64,000 nt of DNA from Gastranaerophilus sp944325835. GTDB lineage: Bacteria; Cyanobacteriota; Vampirovibrionia; Gastranaerophilales; Gastranaerophilaceae. The notes under the pieces are model-generated. The model had not been told where the DNA came from. It saw nothing but the letters and a program-made list of their open reading frames with translations, and ran no database searches. Shown piece after piece: positions 54,596-63,890 of this stretch. Made by a program: the position numbers and the translations under genes. The stretch is taken from contig OZ007029.1 of assembly GCA_963931575.1 (NCBI GenBank), positions 1-64,000 of the forward strand, given 5' to 3'. The stretch's first letter is position 1, and every line of letters starts with the position of its first letter.

Positions 54596-55953
54596 TTTGA
54601 TGTAACATCAATAATTGCAACATTTTCAATATGGTACGTGTGGCAGAACATGTCGAAGGGCTGAATATTGCCTGAAACTTTTGCACCTTTTTCTGTTAAA
54701 TATTTGAGATCACGTGCAAGTGTTGCCGGGTTGCAGCTTACATAAATTATCTGCCCTTTGCACACTTTCAAGGCGTTGTCGAGAGATTCAGGGGTGCAGC
54801 CGCTGCGCGGTGGATCAAGAATTACAACATCAAATTTCCTATTTTCCTGTGCAAAGAATTTGCCTGCGTCCATATTGTTAATTTCAATATTTTTGACTTT
54901 ATTTTCCCGTGCGATTTCATGTGCAAGATTGCACGAGGCGGTATTTTCTTCCACGCAAACAACTTCTTTTGCCACATCGCTGACGGTTATGCCGAAGGCG
55001 CTGACGCCCGAATATGCGTCAAGCACTGTCGGCCGGTCAAAATTTTCTGAAATGTGTTTTTTTACGTGGGCAAAAATGTTTTCGGCACTTTTAGGGTTGA
55101 TTTGGAAAAATGTATTTGCACCGATTTTGAATGTTTTACCCAAAATCCGCTCAATTATATAATCTTTTCCGCACAGGCATTCGGATTTTTCGCCGAGAAT
55201 AACATTTGTTTTTTTAGGGTTAAAGTTTGCACAGACACCTGTAACCGTGTCAAATTCGTCATAAATACTTTGTGCAAAATCTCTCAGACGCGCAAAAGCC
55301 TGAGTTGCATTAACGACAAGTGTCACAAGCACCTTGCCGGAATCTGCCGAAACTCTTAATACAATATGGCGTAAATCTCCCGAGTGCTTTTTCTCATTAA
55401 AGCCTGAAATCCCGAAATCAAAGGCTTTGTTGCGGATAAATTCTACAATTTCGTCACAAATTGCAGGCTGTACAGGGCAATATTTTATATTAACGATTTC
55501 GTGTGATTTTTGTTTGTAGTAGCCGGCAAGAATGCGTTTGGAATTTTTGGTTTCGCTGACCGGATACTGGATTTTATGCCTGTAGTGAAGCGTTTGCGGG
55601 CTTGAAACAGGCTGATTTACTTCAACCTCAAGACCGCCGATTTTTCGCATTGCATCCTCGACATTTTGACGTTTTAGTTCAAGTTGATATTCATAATCAA
55701 TAAACCCGAGCTGGCATGAGCCGCAAACTTTTTGCAGCGGACAAACGGGTTCGGTTCTGTGAGGTGACGGCGTTATAACTTTTTGCGTTGAAGCATAAAC
55801 GTAATTTTTGCACACCTTGTCGATTTTAACATCAACTTCGTCCCCCGGGCAGGCGTTGCTTACGAACACAACCTGCCCATCCCAGCGGGCAATGCCGTAA
55901 CCGAGATTGGAAAAATTTTCTATATTAAGCCTTAATTCTTCATTCTCAAACAT
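54592..55953 (-). CDS. rlmD: 23S rRNA (uracil-5-)-methyltransferase RlmD/RumA-like
   Basis: The 453-residue protein has an N-terminal TRAM domain (about 5-60), cluster-type cysteines in CPLQKVCGSCQLG (about 70) with a later partner at CPV, the SAM motif DAYSGVSAFGI (about 310), DPPRSGC (about 385) and the catalytic Cys in YVSCNP (about 408). It methylates a uracil in 23S rRNA. It is convergent with the RelA/SpoT-like gene and overlaps it by four bases. Confidence 0.92.
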   Translation of the reverse strand: MFENEELRLNIENFSNLGYGIARWDGQVVFVSNACPGDEVDVKIDKVCKNYVYASTQKVITPSPHRTEPVCPLQKVCGSCQLGFIDYEYQLELKRQNVEDAMRKIGGLEVEVNQPVSSPQTLHYRHKIQYPVSETKNSKRILAGYYKQKSHEIVNIKYCPVQPAICDEIVEFIRNKAFDFGISGFNEKKHSGDLRHIVLRVSADSGKVLVTLVVNATQAFARLRDFAQSIYDEFDTVTGVCANFNPKKTNVILGEKSECLCGKDYIIERILGKTFKIGANTFFQINPKSAENIFAHVKKHISENFDRPTVLDAYSGVSAFGITVSDVAKEVVCVEENTASCNLAHEIARENKVKNIEINNMDAGKFFAQENRKFDVVILDPPRSGCTPESLDNALKVCKGQIIYVSCNPATLARDLKYLTEKGAKVSGNIQPFDMFCHTYHIENVAIIDVTSN

Positions 55954-55992
55954 AAAAAGCAGTTCTATTCGTCAAGCAAAATCTTTCTTGAT

Positions 55993-56268
55993 TTATTTAA
56001 TCATTCTGTCAATGTAGATTACGAGTTTGTCCACTTTAGCTTTTCTGTCGGCAGCATCAGGCGTTGCAACAATGTCTTCGATGTGAAGAGTTATCTCGTC
56101 TTTGATAATATCTGTCTGGCAGCTCTTAATCAAAGCCTGAACTGCGTTCAGCTGGTCGCTGACTTCTACGCTGTCGCGTTTTGTCAAAATCATTTTCAGA
56201 ATGCCTTCAAGCTGACCTATCGCCATTTTTAAGTTTTTGTTGATTTTAATGTTCTGGATAATACCCAT
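55993..56268 (-). CDS. CsoR/FrmR-like (DUF156) repressor lacking the first metal-site cysteine
   Basis: The 91-residue all-helical protein has the family pattern: AIGQLEGILKMI, DQLNAVQALIKS, then an H in the third helix (EITLHIED). In copper- or formaldehyde-sensing members a Cys precedes the D-V-x-x-Q-L motif; here it is Ser (DSVEVSDQL). The remaining Cys in KSCQTD is elsewhere. Metal sensing of the usual type is unlikely, so it may sense another signal. AGGAG precedes the ATG. It is divergent from the gene at 56514, whose promoter region has a palindrome. Confidence 0.7.
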   Translation of the reverse strand: MGIIQNIKINKNLKMAIGQLEGILKMILTKRDSVEVSDQLNAVQALIKSCQTDIIKDEITLHIEDIVATPDAADRKAKVDKLVIYIDRMIK

Positions 56269-56339
56269 TTAATATCTCCTTTTTGCTTTTATTAAGATAC
56301 CATGGTTTAGCCTTTTGTGTCAATTTCGTCTTGAACCCT

Positions 56340-56368
56340 TGACAAGAGTTTTTCTTTTAGTTACAGTA
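56340..56368 (+). promoter_or_regulatory. Promoter upstream of the 56514 gene
   Basis: A perfect -35 TTGACA (56340-56345) and -10 TACAGT (56363-56368) are 17 bp apart. The palindrome at 56418-56435 would lie in the transcribed leader. Confidence 0.6.
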
Positions 56369-56417
56369 GTAGTATGAATAAAATAAATTTATTAAATTTG
56401 AATTTTTCTTGGTGGCG

Positions 56418-56435
56418 CCTGTAGTTTCGTACAGG
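56418..56435. promoter_or_regulatory. Palindromic operator-like site
   Basis: CCTGTA and TACAGG flank six bases. A second, weaker pair (CCTGTA...TATAGG) lies at 56465-56486. Both lie between divergent genes, one a CsoR-like regulator, so they may be its binding sites (inference) or RNA hairpins. Confidence 0.4.
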
Positions 56436-56513
56436 TTAGCTTGAGTTTTTCATAAAATTAACTGCCTGTACAGAAGTTTGTATAGGTTTTTTAGTTTTAT
56501 GGAGAAAAAAGAA

Positions 56514-57689
56514 ATGACAGTCAATTTAATAAATACATTATCCCAGCCGTTAAAGAGTGTTTCAAAGTTTGTCGCATATCAGGAGAAGGCAAACGGGCTT
56601 TCGGGTTCCAGATTTGTGCAGGACACGGCGACTAACCTTGTTCCAAAGGCAACTTTTGCAAGAAGCAAGGCGGATTTGGCGGAAAATACATTTTTGGAAC
56701 TTGCGGAAAGCGGGCTTGTATACTTTGTTCCGACTTTTCTGGGCGAAAATATTTTCAGAAAACCGTTCTCTGCCGGTCTGAATGCTGAGTTGAAAAAACA
56801 GGTTGCAATTCCGTATTCGCAATTGATGAAACGACACGGCAAAGTTGATAAGCGTGTTATGGCTGCAAAGGCAGGGCTTGCGATGTGCGCGCTTACGATT
56901 CCGCTTATTGAATTTTCTCTCAATTATATTAAAAATCTCTTTACACTGAAAACCTTTAAACAGGGTGATTTTAATAATATTGCAAGCCTTTATAAAAAAG
57001 AAGAAAATTCTGATGTTCAAGAGCGCGTAGAGGCTTCTTCAAAGAAAAATATTAAACGTGCGGCAGCGGCTTGCGCTTTAAGTATCGGCGGCGGGATTTT
57101 GATGGCTAAAAAAGGTGCAAACAGTAAAGTTTTACAAAATATCGGCGAAGCAATCCTTGCTCCTGGTTCTAAGTTTTTCAAAAAAGACGGCAAAGCACAA
57201 AAATTCTTTGATAAATACTGCTCGTTGGAATTTAACGGCGAGAATGGCAAACTTGCGCTTGGAAAAGGACAATTGACTTCATGTGTTGTTATCGGCGGGT
57301 TAGGATATTTCGGCGCGGCAAAGGACAGAGGCCGTCAGAATTTCCTTGAAACGCTTTTCCGTTACCCGCTTGTAGGTTTTTATGTTATTACGGGTTCCGA
57401 ACTTTTTGAAAATGGATTTAAACGCCTGTTGCAAAAGGGTGGAAAATGTAAGGATATTATCGGTAAAGATTTGAAAGTTCCGTCGATGAATGAACTTCCT
57501 GAACTCGCCGGCAAACTCGCTAAACAGCGCGGAACAAATGTAAATGCGGAATTTAGAAAGCTTGCAAGGCAAAAGAGCCTTGTGAATATGGTTCCTTATG
57601 CTTTTAGTATTGGCGTTATGGGCTTTTTCGTTGCAGGAATTTCAAATTTTTTCACAAAATACAGATTTGAAAAGACTAATCTTTCGTAA
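56514..57689 (+). CDS. Lineage-specific membrane-associated protein
   Basis: Not recognised. The 391-residue basic protein has hydrophobic segments near residues 57-70, 117-132, 185-200, 260-275, 290-300 and 365-380, so it probably associates with or spans the membrane several times. Positively charged K/R-rich loops separate them. GGAG at 56501-56504 fixes the ATG at 56514 over two upstream Met codons. The style (LVP..., F-x-R-x-P) recurs in Gastranaerophilales hypotheticals. It overlaps the hxlR-type gene's end by 14 bp, convergently. Confidence 0.6.
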   Translation: MTVNLINTLSQPLKSVSKFVAYQEKANGLSGSRFVQDTATNLVPKATFARSKADLAENTFLELAESGLVYFVPTFLGENIFRKPFSAGLNAELKKQVAIPYSQLMKRHGKVDKRVMAAKAGLAMCALTIPLIEFSLNYIKNLFTLKTFKQGDFNNIASLYKKEENSDVQERVEASSKKNIKRAAAACALSIGGGILMAKKGANSKVLQNIGEAILAPGSKFFKKDGKAQKFFDKYCSLEFNGENGKLALGKGQLTSCVVIGGLGYFGAAKDRGRQNFLETLFRYPLVGFYVITGSELFENGFKRLLQKGGKCKDIIGKDLKVPSMNELPELAGKLAKQRGTNVNAEFRKLARQKSLVNMVPYAFSIGVMGFFVAGISNFFTKYRFEKTNLS

Positions 57690-58029
57690 TGCCTTGTTTC
57701 TCAAGGAGTTTGACGAAATACTGATAATCAGTCCCCCAGCTTGCCATTGCGTTTAGAACCGGCAAAAGACTGTAGCCGACGTCTGTCAGTGTGTATTCGA
57801 CTTTAGGCGGAATCGTGTTGTAGACTTTTCTGGTGACAATGCCTTCTTTTTCAAGGTTTCTAAGTGTTGTAGTTAAAACTTTTTGAGTAATTCCCTTAAC
57901 TGATTTTTTCAATTCGCCAAAACGTTTGGTGCCGGTGAGCAAATCCCTTATCACAAGGGCTTTCCAGCGCTGACCTACCATAAGCAGGGTTGTTTCTACA
58001 GGGCATTTCGGAAGGTCGCTATATCCCAT
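57676..58029 (-). CDS. HxlR-family transcriptional regulator
   Basis: The 117-residue winged-helix protein has the family start CPVETTLLMVGQRWKALVIRDLL, RFGELKKSVKGITQKVLTTTLRNLE as the recognition region and VEYTLTDVG as the wing. HxlR regulators respond to thiol or aldehyde stress, often through the first Cys, which is kept here. It stands alone on the minus strand, so the target is unknown. Confidence 0.9.
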   Translation of the reverse strand: MGYSDLPKCPVETTLLMVGQRWKALVIRDLLTGTKRFGELKKSVKGITQKVLTTTLRNLEKEGIVTRKVYNTIPPKVEYTLTDVGYSLLPVLNAMASWGTDYQYFVKLLEKQGITKD

Positions 58030-58073
58030 AAAATCTCCTTTAGTATCTGATAGTAACTACTATATCAGAAAAT

Positions 58074-58865
58074 TTAGTTTTTGACAAATTTTTCAACCGC
58101 TTTAATCCAGCCGCCGTTGTCGACTGTGTCGGTGATGTACGTCGCGATTTCTTTTAGTTCAGGGGTAGCGTTTCCCATTGCGACACGGACTCCGCCGGCT
58201 TGCAGAAGCGCAATATCGTTGTTCTGATCGCCGATTGTCAGAACTTCTTCATCTTTTAGACCGTAATATTGCTGTAAAAATTTAACCGCATCACATTTGT
58301 TCGCCTGTAAGTGTGAGATTTCGCAAAAATACGGTGTTGATTTAACGATAAAGCATTCAGGGAAAAGGGTTTTAAGTTCTTCTACCCAGCCTGTGACGCG
58401 TTCAGGGTTGTTAAAATCAACAGCGAGAAGTTTGCTGGAATACTGCGGATTGAGTTCGTCGAAGTTTATGATTTTGTACGGAACATTTTGTTCGCGGGAA
58501 TAGCGTTGAATAAATGCGTTGTCGTGTTCCGCATAGAGTGTATCATTGTAGTAAACCTGAAGATGAATATTATTTTCGCGCGCCCATTTGATTGCCTTTT
58601 GCACGCAGTCTTTGTCAAGGGTCTTTTGATAAATTATCTTTCCGTCGGGAGTGTTAATCTGGCCGCCCTGGTATGAAACAAGCGGGGCATTGAGATTTAA
58701 AAGATTATAAATTTTTATCGCAGCCCTGTGCATTCTACCCGTTACCGGAACGACTTTTATTCCTTCTTCCTCAAGTTTTTTCAAACAGTCCGTAAGTCCT
58801 GCCGGACAGGTAAAATCGTATTTTAAAAGTGTGCCGTCAATATCGGTTGCGATAAGTTTAATCAT
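58074..58865 (-). CDS. Cof-type HAD-IIB hydrolase
   Basis: The 263-residue phosphatase has motif I DIDGTLL (about 8-14), motif II PVTGR, and motif IV IGDQNNDIALLQ, with a type IIB cap in the middle. It probably dephosphorylates small metabolites such as sugar phosphates. It overlaps the NUDIX gene by four bases in a run of four minus-strand genes. Confidence 0.9.
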   Translation of the reverse strand: MIKLIATDIDGTLLKYDFTCPAGLTDCLKKLEEEGIKVVPVTGRMHRAAIKIYNLLNLNAPLVSYQGGQINTPDGKIIYQKTLDKDCVQKAIKWARENNIHLQVYYNDTLYAEHDNAFIQRYSREQNVPYKIINFDELNPQYSSKLLAVDFNNPERVTGWVEELKTLFPECFIVKSTPYFCEISHLQANKCDAVKFLQQYYGLKDEEVLTIGDQNNDIALLQAGGVRVAMGNATPELKEIATYITDTVDNGGWIKAVEKFVKN

Positions 58866-59395
58866 TTTTCCCTCTTAATCTCTTTCAATGCACGGTGGAT
58901 TGCGCAAATAGTTTTTGCATCGTTAATTTTGCCGTTTTGAATCATTTCTTCGACATCTTTAATTTTGTATTCATAATTCTCTAAAATTTCGCCTTCATCA
59001 GGGTGCTCGCCGACAAATTCCAGCTCCTGCGCAAGATAAAGATACAATTTTTCATCGCAAAAGCCGATTGAAGTATAGATATAACCCAGTGAAGTCCAGT
59101 GCTTTGCACGGTAGCCTGTTTCTTCTTCCAGTTCTCTTTCGCAGGCAATATCCGGATCTTCACCCTTTTCAAGTTTACCTGCCGGAAGTTCAGTTATAAC
59201 TTCTTTTATCGGGTAGCGGAATTGTTTTACAAAAAGGATGCTGTCACCTTTCAGCGCAACGATTACGACACCGCCGGAATGTTCTACGACTTCTCTGAAA
59301 GATTTTCGGCCGTTTGCAAGTTCAATTTCATCGCGGCGAACCGTTATAATTTTCCCGTCATATACTATTTGTGAATTAAGGGTCTTTTCATTCAT
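58862..59395 (-). CDS. NUDIX hydrolase, ADP-ribose pyrophosphatase type
   Basis: The 177-residue protein has a full Nudix box, GKLEKGEDPDIACERELEEETGY (about 73-95, shown in part). The layout, with a beta-rich front and an E-rich later loop, is like ADP-ribose pyrophosphatase. It hydrolyses nucleoside diphosphate sugars. It overlaps the HAD gene and touches the HEAT-like gene, so is in one operon. Confidence 0.9.
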   Translation of the reverse strand: MNEKTLNSQIVYDGKIITVRRDEIELANGRKSFREVVEHSGGVVIVALKGDSILFVKQFRYPIKEVITELPAGKLEKGEDPDIACERELEEETGYRAKHWTSLGYIYTSIGFCDEKLYLYLAQELEFVGEHPDEGEILENYEYKIKDVEEMIQNGKINDAKTICAIHRALKEIKREK

Positions 59396-60561
59396 TATAG
59401 TGCCTCTATTATTGCTCTGATGTTTGAATCTGTAACGTGTTGCAGAGCTTTTGCACGTAAAGTTTCGTTCCAGCCACCAAGCTTTTTGAGAATTTCTGCG
59501 GCTTTGAGAACAAGGGTTTGATTATCCGTAGAAAGGAGGTTTTCGGCCGCCGCAGCGTTTGTTGTGAAATCCAGCGCTGTAAAAACAAACGGACTGTCAG
59601 CCCTCAGTTCTTCATCAATATTCCCGCAGATTTTAATGTTGTTTAGAAGCTCTTTAATCTCGTAAACTTCATTTTTAGTATTTTTGTCTTCGTCAAATAG
59701 GTATTCGTCATTTTCTGTAAGCGTGTTGAATTTTTCGCGGGCATTGGTGAGAACCGTTGCAACCGCGCTGTTTTGACTGTTGTTAGCCAAATCTTCAATG
59801 ACGCTGTAAAGGTTATAATCAATGATTGTGCTCAACGGTAAAATTTCTCCAAGACCGTTAATTATGTAGTTAATAACGGTTAAACCGGAAACCGTATCCA
59901 GCTCCAAAATGCTGAAAAGGTCAATGAGATACGGAATTTCGCCGGCTATATTTTCAGCCATTGAGGATTTATCCAGTACTTCAATAATTTTTTTTGCGGC
60001 AGTTTTGTCACCGTATGCGATTAGGAAATTTACCCCTTTAAATATCTCAAAGTCGTCATCGGAATCCAGTTTATTTAAGGCGAGTTCAAAGCTTTTTTTA
60101 TCTTCAAATGCGCCCAGTGTTGCCGCGCAATTTGAGGATAAGTTTTCGTTTTCGGAGAAGGCGCCTTCACGTAAAAAATCCAGTGCGAGCGGGTCTTTGA
60201 TGTGCGAGAAATATTTCGCGCAGTAAGTTTTTTCTGCCTCCGTGCCGTTTTCAAAGATTTCAAGGAGTTCGTCGGTTAAATCTTCGTCTGCGAATTTAGC
60301 AAGTGTTGATGCAATAAAATCTTCATAAAAAGGTGAATAAACCTTCATAAGCGCCAAAAGATTTCTGTAATTTGACGCATTACATGCGTTTTGCAGTCTT
60401 TGCGAAACATTGCGTTTTACAAAATCAAAAAGAAAATCATCCTGATTTACGAGTTCTTCAAAAAGACTAATATCAGGGGTATTAATCAGTTGATGAGCAA
60501 CCGGCTCGTAATCGGTTTTATTTTTACTTGTTAATTTTTTAATTAAATCTTTATTACTCAT
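59395..60561 (-). CDS. HEAT-repeat-like protein
   Basis: The 388-residue acidic protein is almost all helical and consists of degenerate 30-40 residue helical pairs (for example LALDFLREGAFSENENLSSNCAATLGAF), a HEAT-like solenoid. No catalytic motif is seen. It shares single-base boundaries with both neighbours (DprA-like and NUDIX). It may scaffold a complex; the partner is unknown. Confidence 0.65.
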   Translation of the reverse strand: MSNKDLIKKLTSKNKTDYEPVAHQLINTPDISLFEELVNQDDFLFDFVKRNVSQRLQNACNASNYRNLLALMKVYSPFYEDFIASTLAKFADEDLTDELLEIFENGTEAEKTYCAKYFSHIKDPLALDFLREGAFSENENLSSNCAATLGAFEDKKSFELALNKLDSDDDFEIFKGVNFLIAYGDKTAAKKIIEVLDKSSMAENIAGEIPYLIDLFSILELDTVSGLTVINYIINGLGEILPLSTIIDYNLYSVIEDLANNSQNSAVATVLTNAREKFNTLTENDEYLFDEDKNTKNEVYEIKELLNNIKICGNIDEELRADSPFVFTALDFTTNAAAAENLLSTDNQTLVLKAAEILKKLGGWNETLRAKALQHVTDSNIRAIIEAL

Positions 60562-61139
60562 TAGTCAAGGTAGAACACAGTAATAACTTTGTGGCCTTCT
60601 TCTGCGTATTGAACCGCGCTGTGCAAAGTTTTACTTGTGTGGGAAAGAAAAACTATCAACTGGTTGCAATCGTCGATAATTTCTCTGTTGCAGACTCTTG
60701 AAGCGTCAGCCAGTGTCATCATTGCTCTGTCGGAGTGTTCAACGATATTCGGAACGCCGATAAGCTGGTTTTGAACATCACTTGGCTGCTGGCCGATTGT
60801 TTGAGGCAAAATAACTTTTAATTTATCAGGATTAGCTTTCATTGCTCCGCGGATTGCGGCAGCATTGGTTCCTGATGAACCGCCTGAGGTGATAATAGTG
60901 TTGCCCTGCATAACAAGTGCCATTGCGAGGGTTTCTATTGTCTGCTGATGCGTGATTGGAAGATTTCGGCTGCCGATTATGGCAATCTTTTTAGCCGATT
61001 GCTGGATTGTAGCAAGTTCCATTGCCAGTTCATCCATTACTTCAGGGTCTTCGCCTGCTCTGTCTAAATCATCCATGGGAACCACAATTGACGGCTGTTG
61101 GTTCTCTTTTTCATCATCTGCACTTAACAATATTTCCAT
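60561..61139 (-). CDS. DprA-like / SLOG-fold protein, cyanobacterial type
   Basis: The 192-residue protein has a Rossmann-like SLOG core: IAIIGSRNLPITHQQ, TIITSGGSSGTNAAAIRGA and DDCNQLIVFLSH, corresponding to DprA motifs. It lacks the SAM and winged-helix domains of full DprA. Cyanobacteria carry a short protein of this type, so it supports the lineage call. DprA loads RecA on single-stranded DNA; the short form's role is less clear. It is divergent from pcrA, 81 bp apart. Confidence 0.8.
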   Translation of the reverse strand: MEILLSADDEKENQQPSIVVPMDDLDRAGEDPEVMDELAMELATIQQSAKKIAIIGSRNLPITHQQTIETLAMALVMQGNTIITSGGSSGTNAAAIRGAMKANPDKLKVILPQTIGQQPSDVQNQLIGVPNIVEHSDRAMMTLADASRVCNREIIDDCNQLIVFLSHTSKTLHSAVQYAEEGHKVITVFYLD

Positions 61140-61219
61140 ATTATCATCCTTATAATTGCAATATACATTTTACTGTTTTATAATGATATCATAAAAAATC
61201 ATTTTTGGGAATATGGGAT

Positions 61220-63751
61220 ATGGAAAAAATATTAGAAAATCTTAATAAAGAGCAGAAGGAAGCCGTGCAAACGCTTACCGGACCGCTATTAATTCTGGCA
61301 GGTGCCGGCAGCGGCAAAACAAAGGTTTTGACGTCGCGCATTGCATATTTGATTAAAAATGGTGCAAGACCGCGTGATATTCTTGCTGTTACATTTACCA
61401 ATAAAGCTGCAAAAGAGATGAAGGAACGTCTGGGCGGCATGCTTGGCGAAAACGTTGTTAAATATATGTGGGTGGGGACTTTCCACGGGATTTGCGGTAG
61501 AATTTTGCGCGAAAACGTTGAAAATTACCAGTTCCCGTCAGGGAAAAAACTTGACAGAAATTTTACTATCTATGATGAAGCGGATTCAAATGCGCTTATC
61601 AAGCAGGCGATTAAAAAATTAAATCTGGATGAAAAACTTTATGCGCCGAAACTTGTTAAAACCGTTATTTCAGACGCTAAAAACAAGATGATGGATTCGC
61701 ATACTTTCCAAACCTTTGCGCGAGATTTCAAATCGCAAAGAATAGGGCAGATTTATGAGGAGTACGAAAACGCATTGAATAACAATAATGCGATAGACTT
61801 TGACGATATGTTGCTTTTGACGGTTAAATTGTTGGAACAAAAACCTGAGGTTCGCGAATTTTATTATAATCGTTTTCAACATATTCTTGTTGACGAGTAT
61901 CAGGATACTAACCAGGCGCAGTATAATCTCGTTAATATGCTCTACACAAATCTTTCCAAAGAAATTCCGCCGGAGCGCTCACTCTGTGTTGTAGGTGACG
62001 TTGACCAGTCAATTTACAGCTGGCGTGGGGCTGATTACACAATTATTATGAATTTCCAAAAAGATTTCAAAAATGCCAAATTGATTAAACTGGAGCAGAA
62101 CTACCGCTCGACTGCCAATATTTTGAACGTTGCAAACGCAATTATTGAAAACAACGTTGACCGCGTTGATAAGGTTCTTTATTCCCAAAAAGGCGACGGG
62201 GAACTCTTAGATTATTTTGAGGCGCAGGATGAGGCGGATGAGGCAAACTATATTGTAAGCCGGATTAAACAGACAAATGACGGCAACTACAACCGCTATG
62301 CAATTCTTTACCGTACAAATTCCCAATCCCGTGCAATTGAAGAAGCGTGTATGGCGGCCGGTATTCCATACAGAATTTACGGCGGGTTGAAGTTCTATGA
62401 CCGTAAGGAAATTAAAGATATTCTTGCGTATTTGAAATTAATCTATAATACGGATGATTCTCAAAGTTTTAAACGTATTGTTAATGTCCCGAAACGCGCA
62501 ATCGGCGATACTACAATCAAAAATCTCCAAACTTTCGCTGATAAACACGATGTTAGCCTTTTTGAGGCCGTAAAACTTCTTGATGAGAAGGAAAATGACA
62601 TTTCAACAAAGGTTCGCACAAAACTCAAAGATTTTTGTGAATTGATTTTGAAGTTCAAAAATGCGCAAAATTCGTATTCATTACATGAATTTGTAACCCT
62701 TGTTATCGAAAAAACAGGTTATCTCGCAGAACTTCAAAGCCAGAATACTGCAGAAGCCGAAGCGGATATTGAAAACCTGCAGGAATTGGTTAACGTTGCA
62801 GGTGAATTTGTTCCGGAAGATAACAACAATGTTCTTGGCGAATTCCTTCAACAGGTGGCACTTGTGTCTGACCTTGACAGTATGGATGATATTTCTAATA
62901 ACGTTACACTTATGACGCTTCACGCGGCAAAAGGACTGGAATTTCCGGTAGTATTTCTTGCGGGGCTTGATGAAGGTATTTTCCCTCACCAGCGTTCGCT
63001 TACCAATAACAAAGAAATGGAAGAAGAACGCCGGCTTATGTATGTTGGTGTTACCAGAGCGGAAGAAAAATTATACCTGACCTCCGCAAAACGCCGTCAA
63101 ACGTGGGGTGAATACAAATACTACATGCCAAGTCGTTTCTTAGACGAAATCCCGCCGCAATTGGTTAATAAAACAGTATTCAGCGGAAGCACTCAGGATT
63201 CCTCAACTTTCAGAAATGCGGTTTCTAAAGTTAAAACAGGTCATTCGAAATTTTCTTACGGCGCGGTTCAGGCAGACAGTGACGGCTATGTACGACCAAC
63301 AACAGGGTTCGGCAAAAATTTTGTTGCGCCTAATTCCCGCCGGCCGGTAGAAGAACAGCCTAAAAAATCCTCTTATTCATACGGCGGCTATCAAAAACCC
63401 GTTCGCACGCCAAGCCGCACTATCCTTGTGAAATCTTCCGTTAACAAGGCTAAAGAAGAAGAAAAAATTAAAGAGTTTTTCAAAGATAACGCAATAAAAC
63501 GCATGCTTCAGGAACGCAACAAGCAGGAGCAGGAATCTGAAATCGAAAAACAAAAGCTTGAAGAAGAACGTATGAATAAAGTCGTGGATGAAATTTTTGC
63601 TCAAGGCGACAGGGTTTTCCACGAAAAACTTGGCGTAGGGCATATCTTAGACGTAATGCAGGTCGGTTCAAGCACTATGTACACAATTGACTTCGGCGCC
63701 GGCGGCAAAAAAGCAATGGATGCAGCGTATGCCAGATTGAAACGATTTTAA
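61220..63751 (+). CDS. pcrA: ATP-dependent DNA helicase PcrA/UvrD
   Basis: The 843-residue superfamily 1A helicase has Walker A GAGSGKT (about 27-33), TFTNKAAKEM, VDEYQDTN, GDVDQSIYSWRGAD, EQNYRST, TLHAAKGLEF and VGVTRAEE, followed by a C-terminal extension with a Tudor-like end (GDRVFHEKLGVGHILDV). It acts in DNA repair and replication-fork clearance. ATG 61220 begins at the conserved MEKILENLNKEQ. The next feature is an 87-bp palindromic repeat. Confidence 0.96.
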   Translation: MEKILENLNKEQKEAVQTLTGPLLILAGAGSGKTKVLTSRIAYLIKNGARPRDILAVTFTNKAAKEMKERLGGMLGENVVKYMWVGTFHGICGRILRENVENYQFPSGKKLDRNFTIYDEADSNALIKQAIKKLNLDEKLYAPKLVKTVISDAKNKMMDSHTFQTFARDFKSQRIGQIYEEYENALNNNNAIDFDDMLLLTVKLLEQKPEVREFYYNRFQHILVDEYQDTNQAQYNLVNMLYTNLSKEIPPERSLCVVGDVDQSIYSWRGADYTIIMNFQKDFKNAKLIKLEQNYRSTANILNVANAIIENNVDRVDKVLYSQKGDGELLDYFEAQDEADEANYIVSRIKQTNDGNYNRYAILYRTNSQSRAIEEACMAAGIPYRIYGGLKFYDRKEIKDILAYLKLIYNTDDSQSFKRIVNVPKRAIGDTTIKNLQTFADKHDVSLFEAVKLLDEKENDISTKVRTKLKDFCELILKFKNAQNSYSLHEFVTLVIEKTGYLAELQSQNTAEAEADIENLQELVNVAGEFVPEDNNNVLGEFLQQVALVSDLDSMDDISNNVTLMTLHAAKGLEFPVVFLAGLDEGIFPHQRSLTNNKEMEEERRLMYVGVTRAEEKLYLTSAKRRQTWGEYKYYMPSRFLDEIPPQLVNKTVFSGSTQDSSTFRNAVSKVKTGHSKFSYGAVQADSDGYVRPTTGFGKNFVAPNSRRPVEEQPKKSSYSYGGYQKPVRTPSRTILVKSSVNKAKEEEKIKEFFKDNAIKRMLQERNKQEQESEIEKQKLEEERMNKVVDEIFAQGDRVFHEKLGVGHILDVMQVGSSTMYTIDFGAGGKKAMDAAYARLKRF

Positions 63752-63759
63752 AATGTATA

Positions 63760-63846
63760 TGTCATGCTGAACTTGTTTCAGCATCTATCCGGTGAGGCAG
63801 TTTGAGTTCAACGCTGGACAGATCCCGAAACTAGTTCGGGATGACA
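63760..63846. repeat. 87-bp palindromic dispersed repeat, copy 2
   Basis: It has the same length, ends (TGTCAT / ATGACA) and internal hairpins as copy 1 at 42043-42129; the middle third differs. It lies nine bases after the pcrA stop, so its hairpins may act as a terminator for that gene. Confidence 0.85.
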
Positions 63847-63890
63847 AAGATAATATTTCGTAGTTACAATTTTTATGGTAAAAAGTATTT

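Noticed and set aside
54758..55162. 134-codon plus-strand frame
   Set aside because: It is antisense to rlmD, whose motifs are all in place.
56562..57020. 152-codon minus-strand frame
   Set aside because: It is antisense to the membrane-associated gene at 56514, which has a promoter and a well-placed ribosome site.
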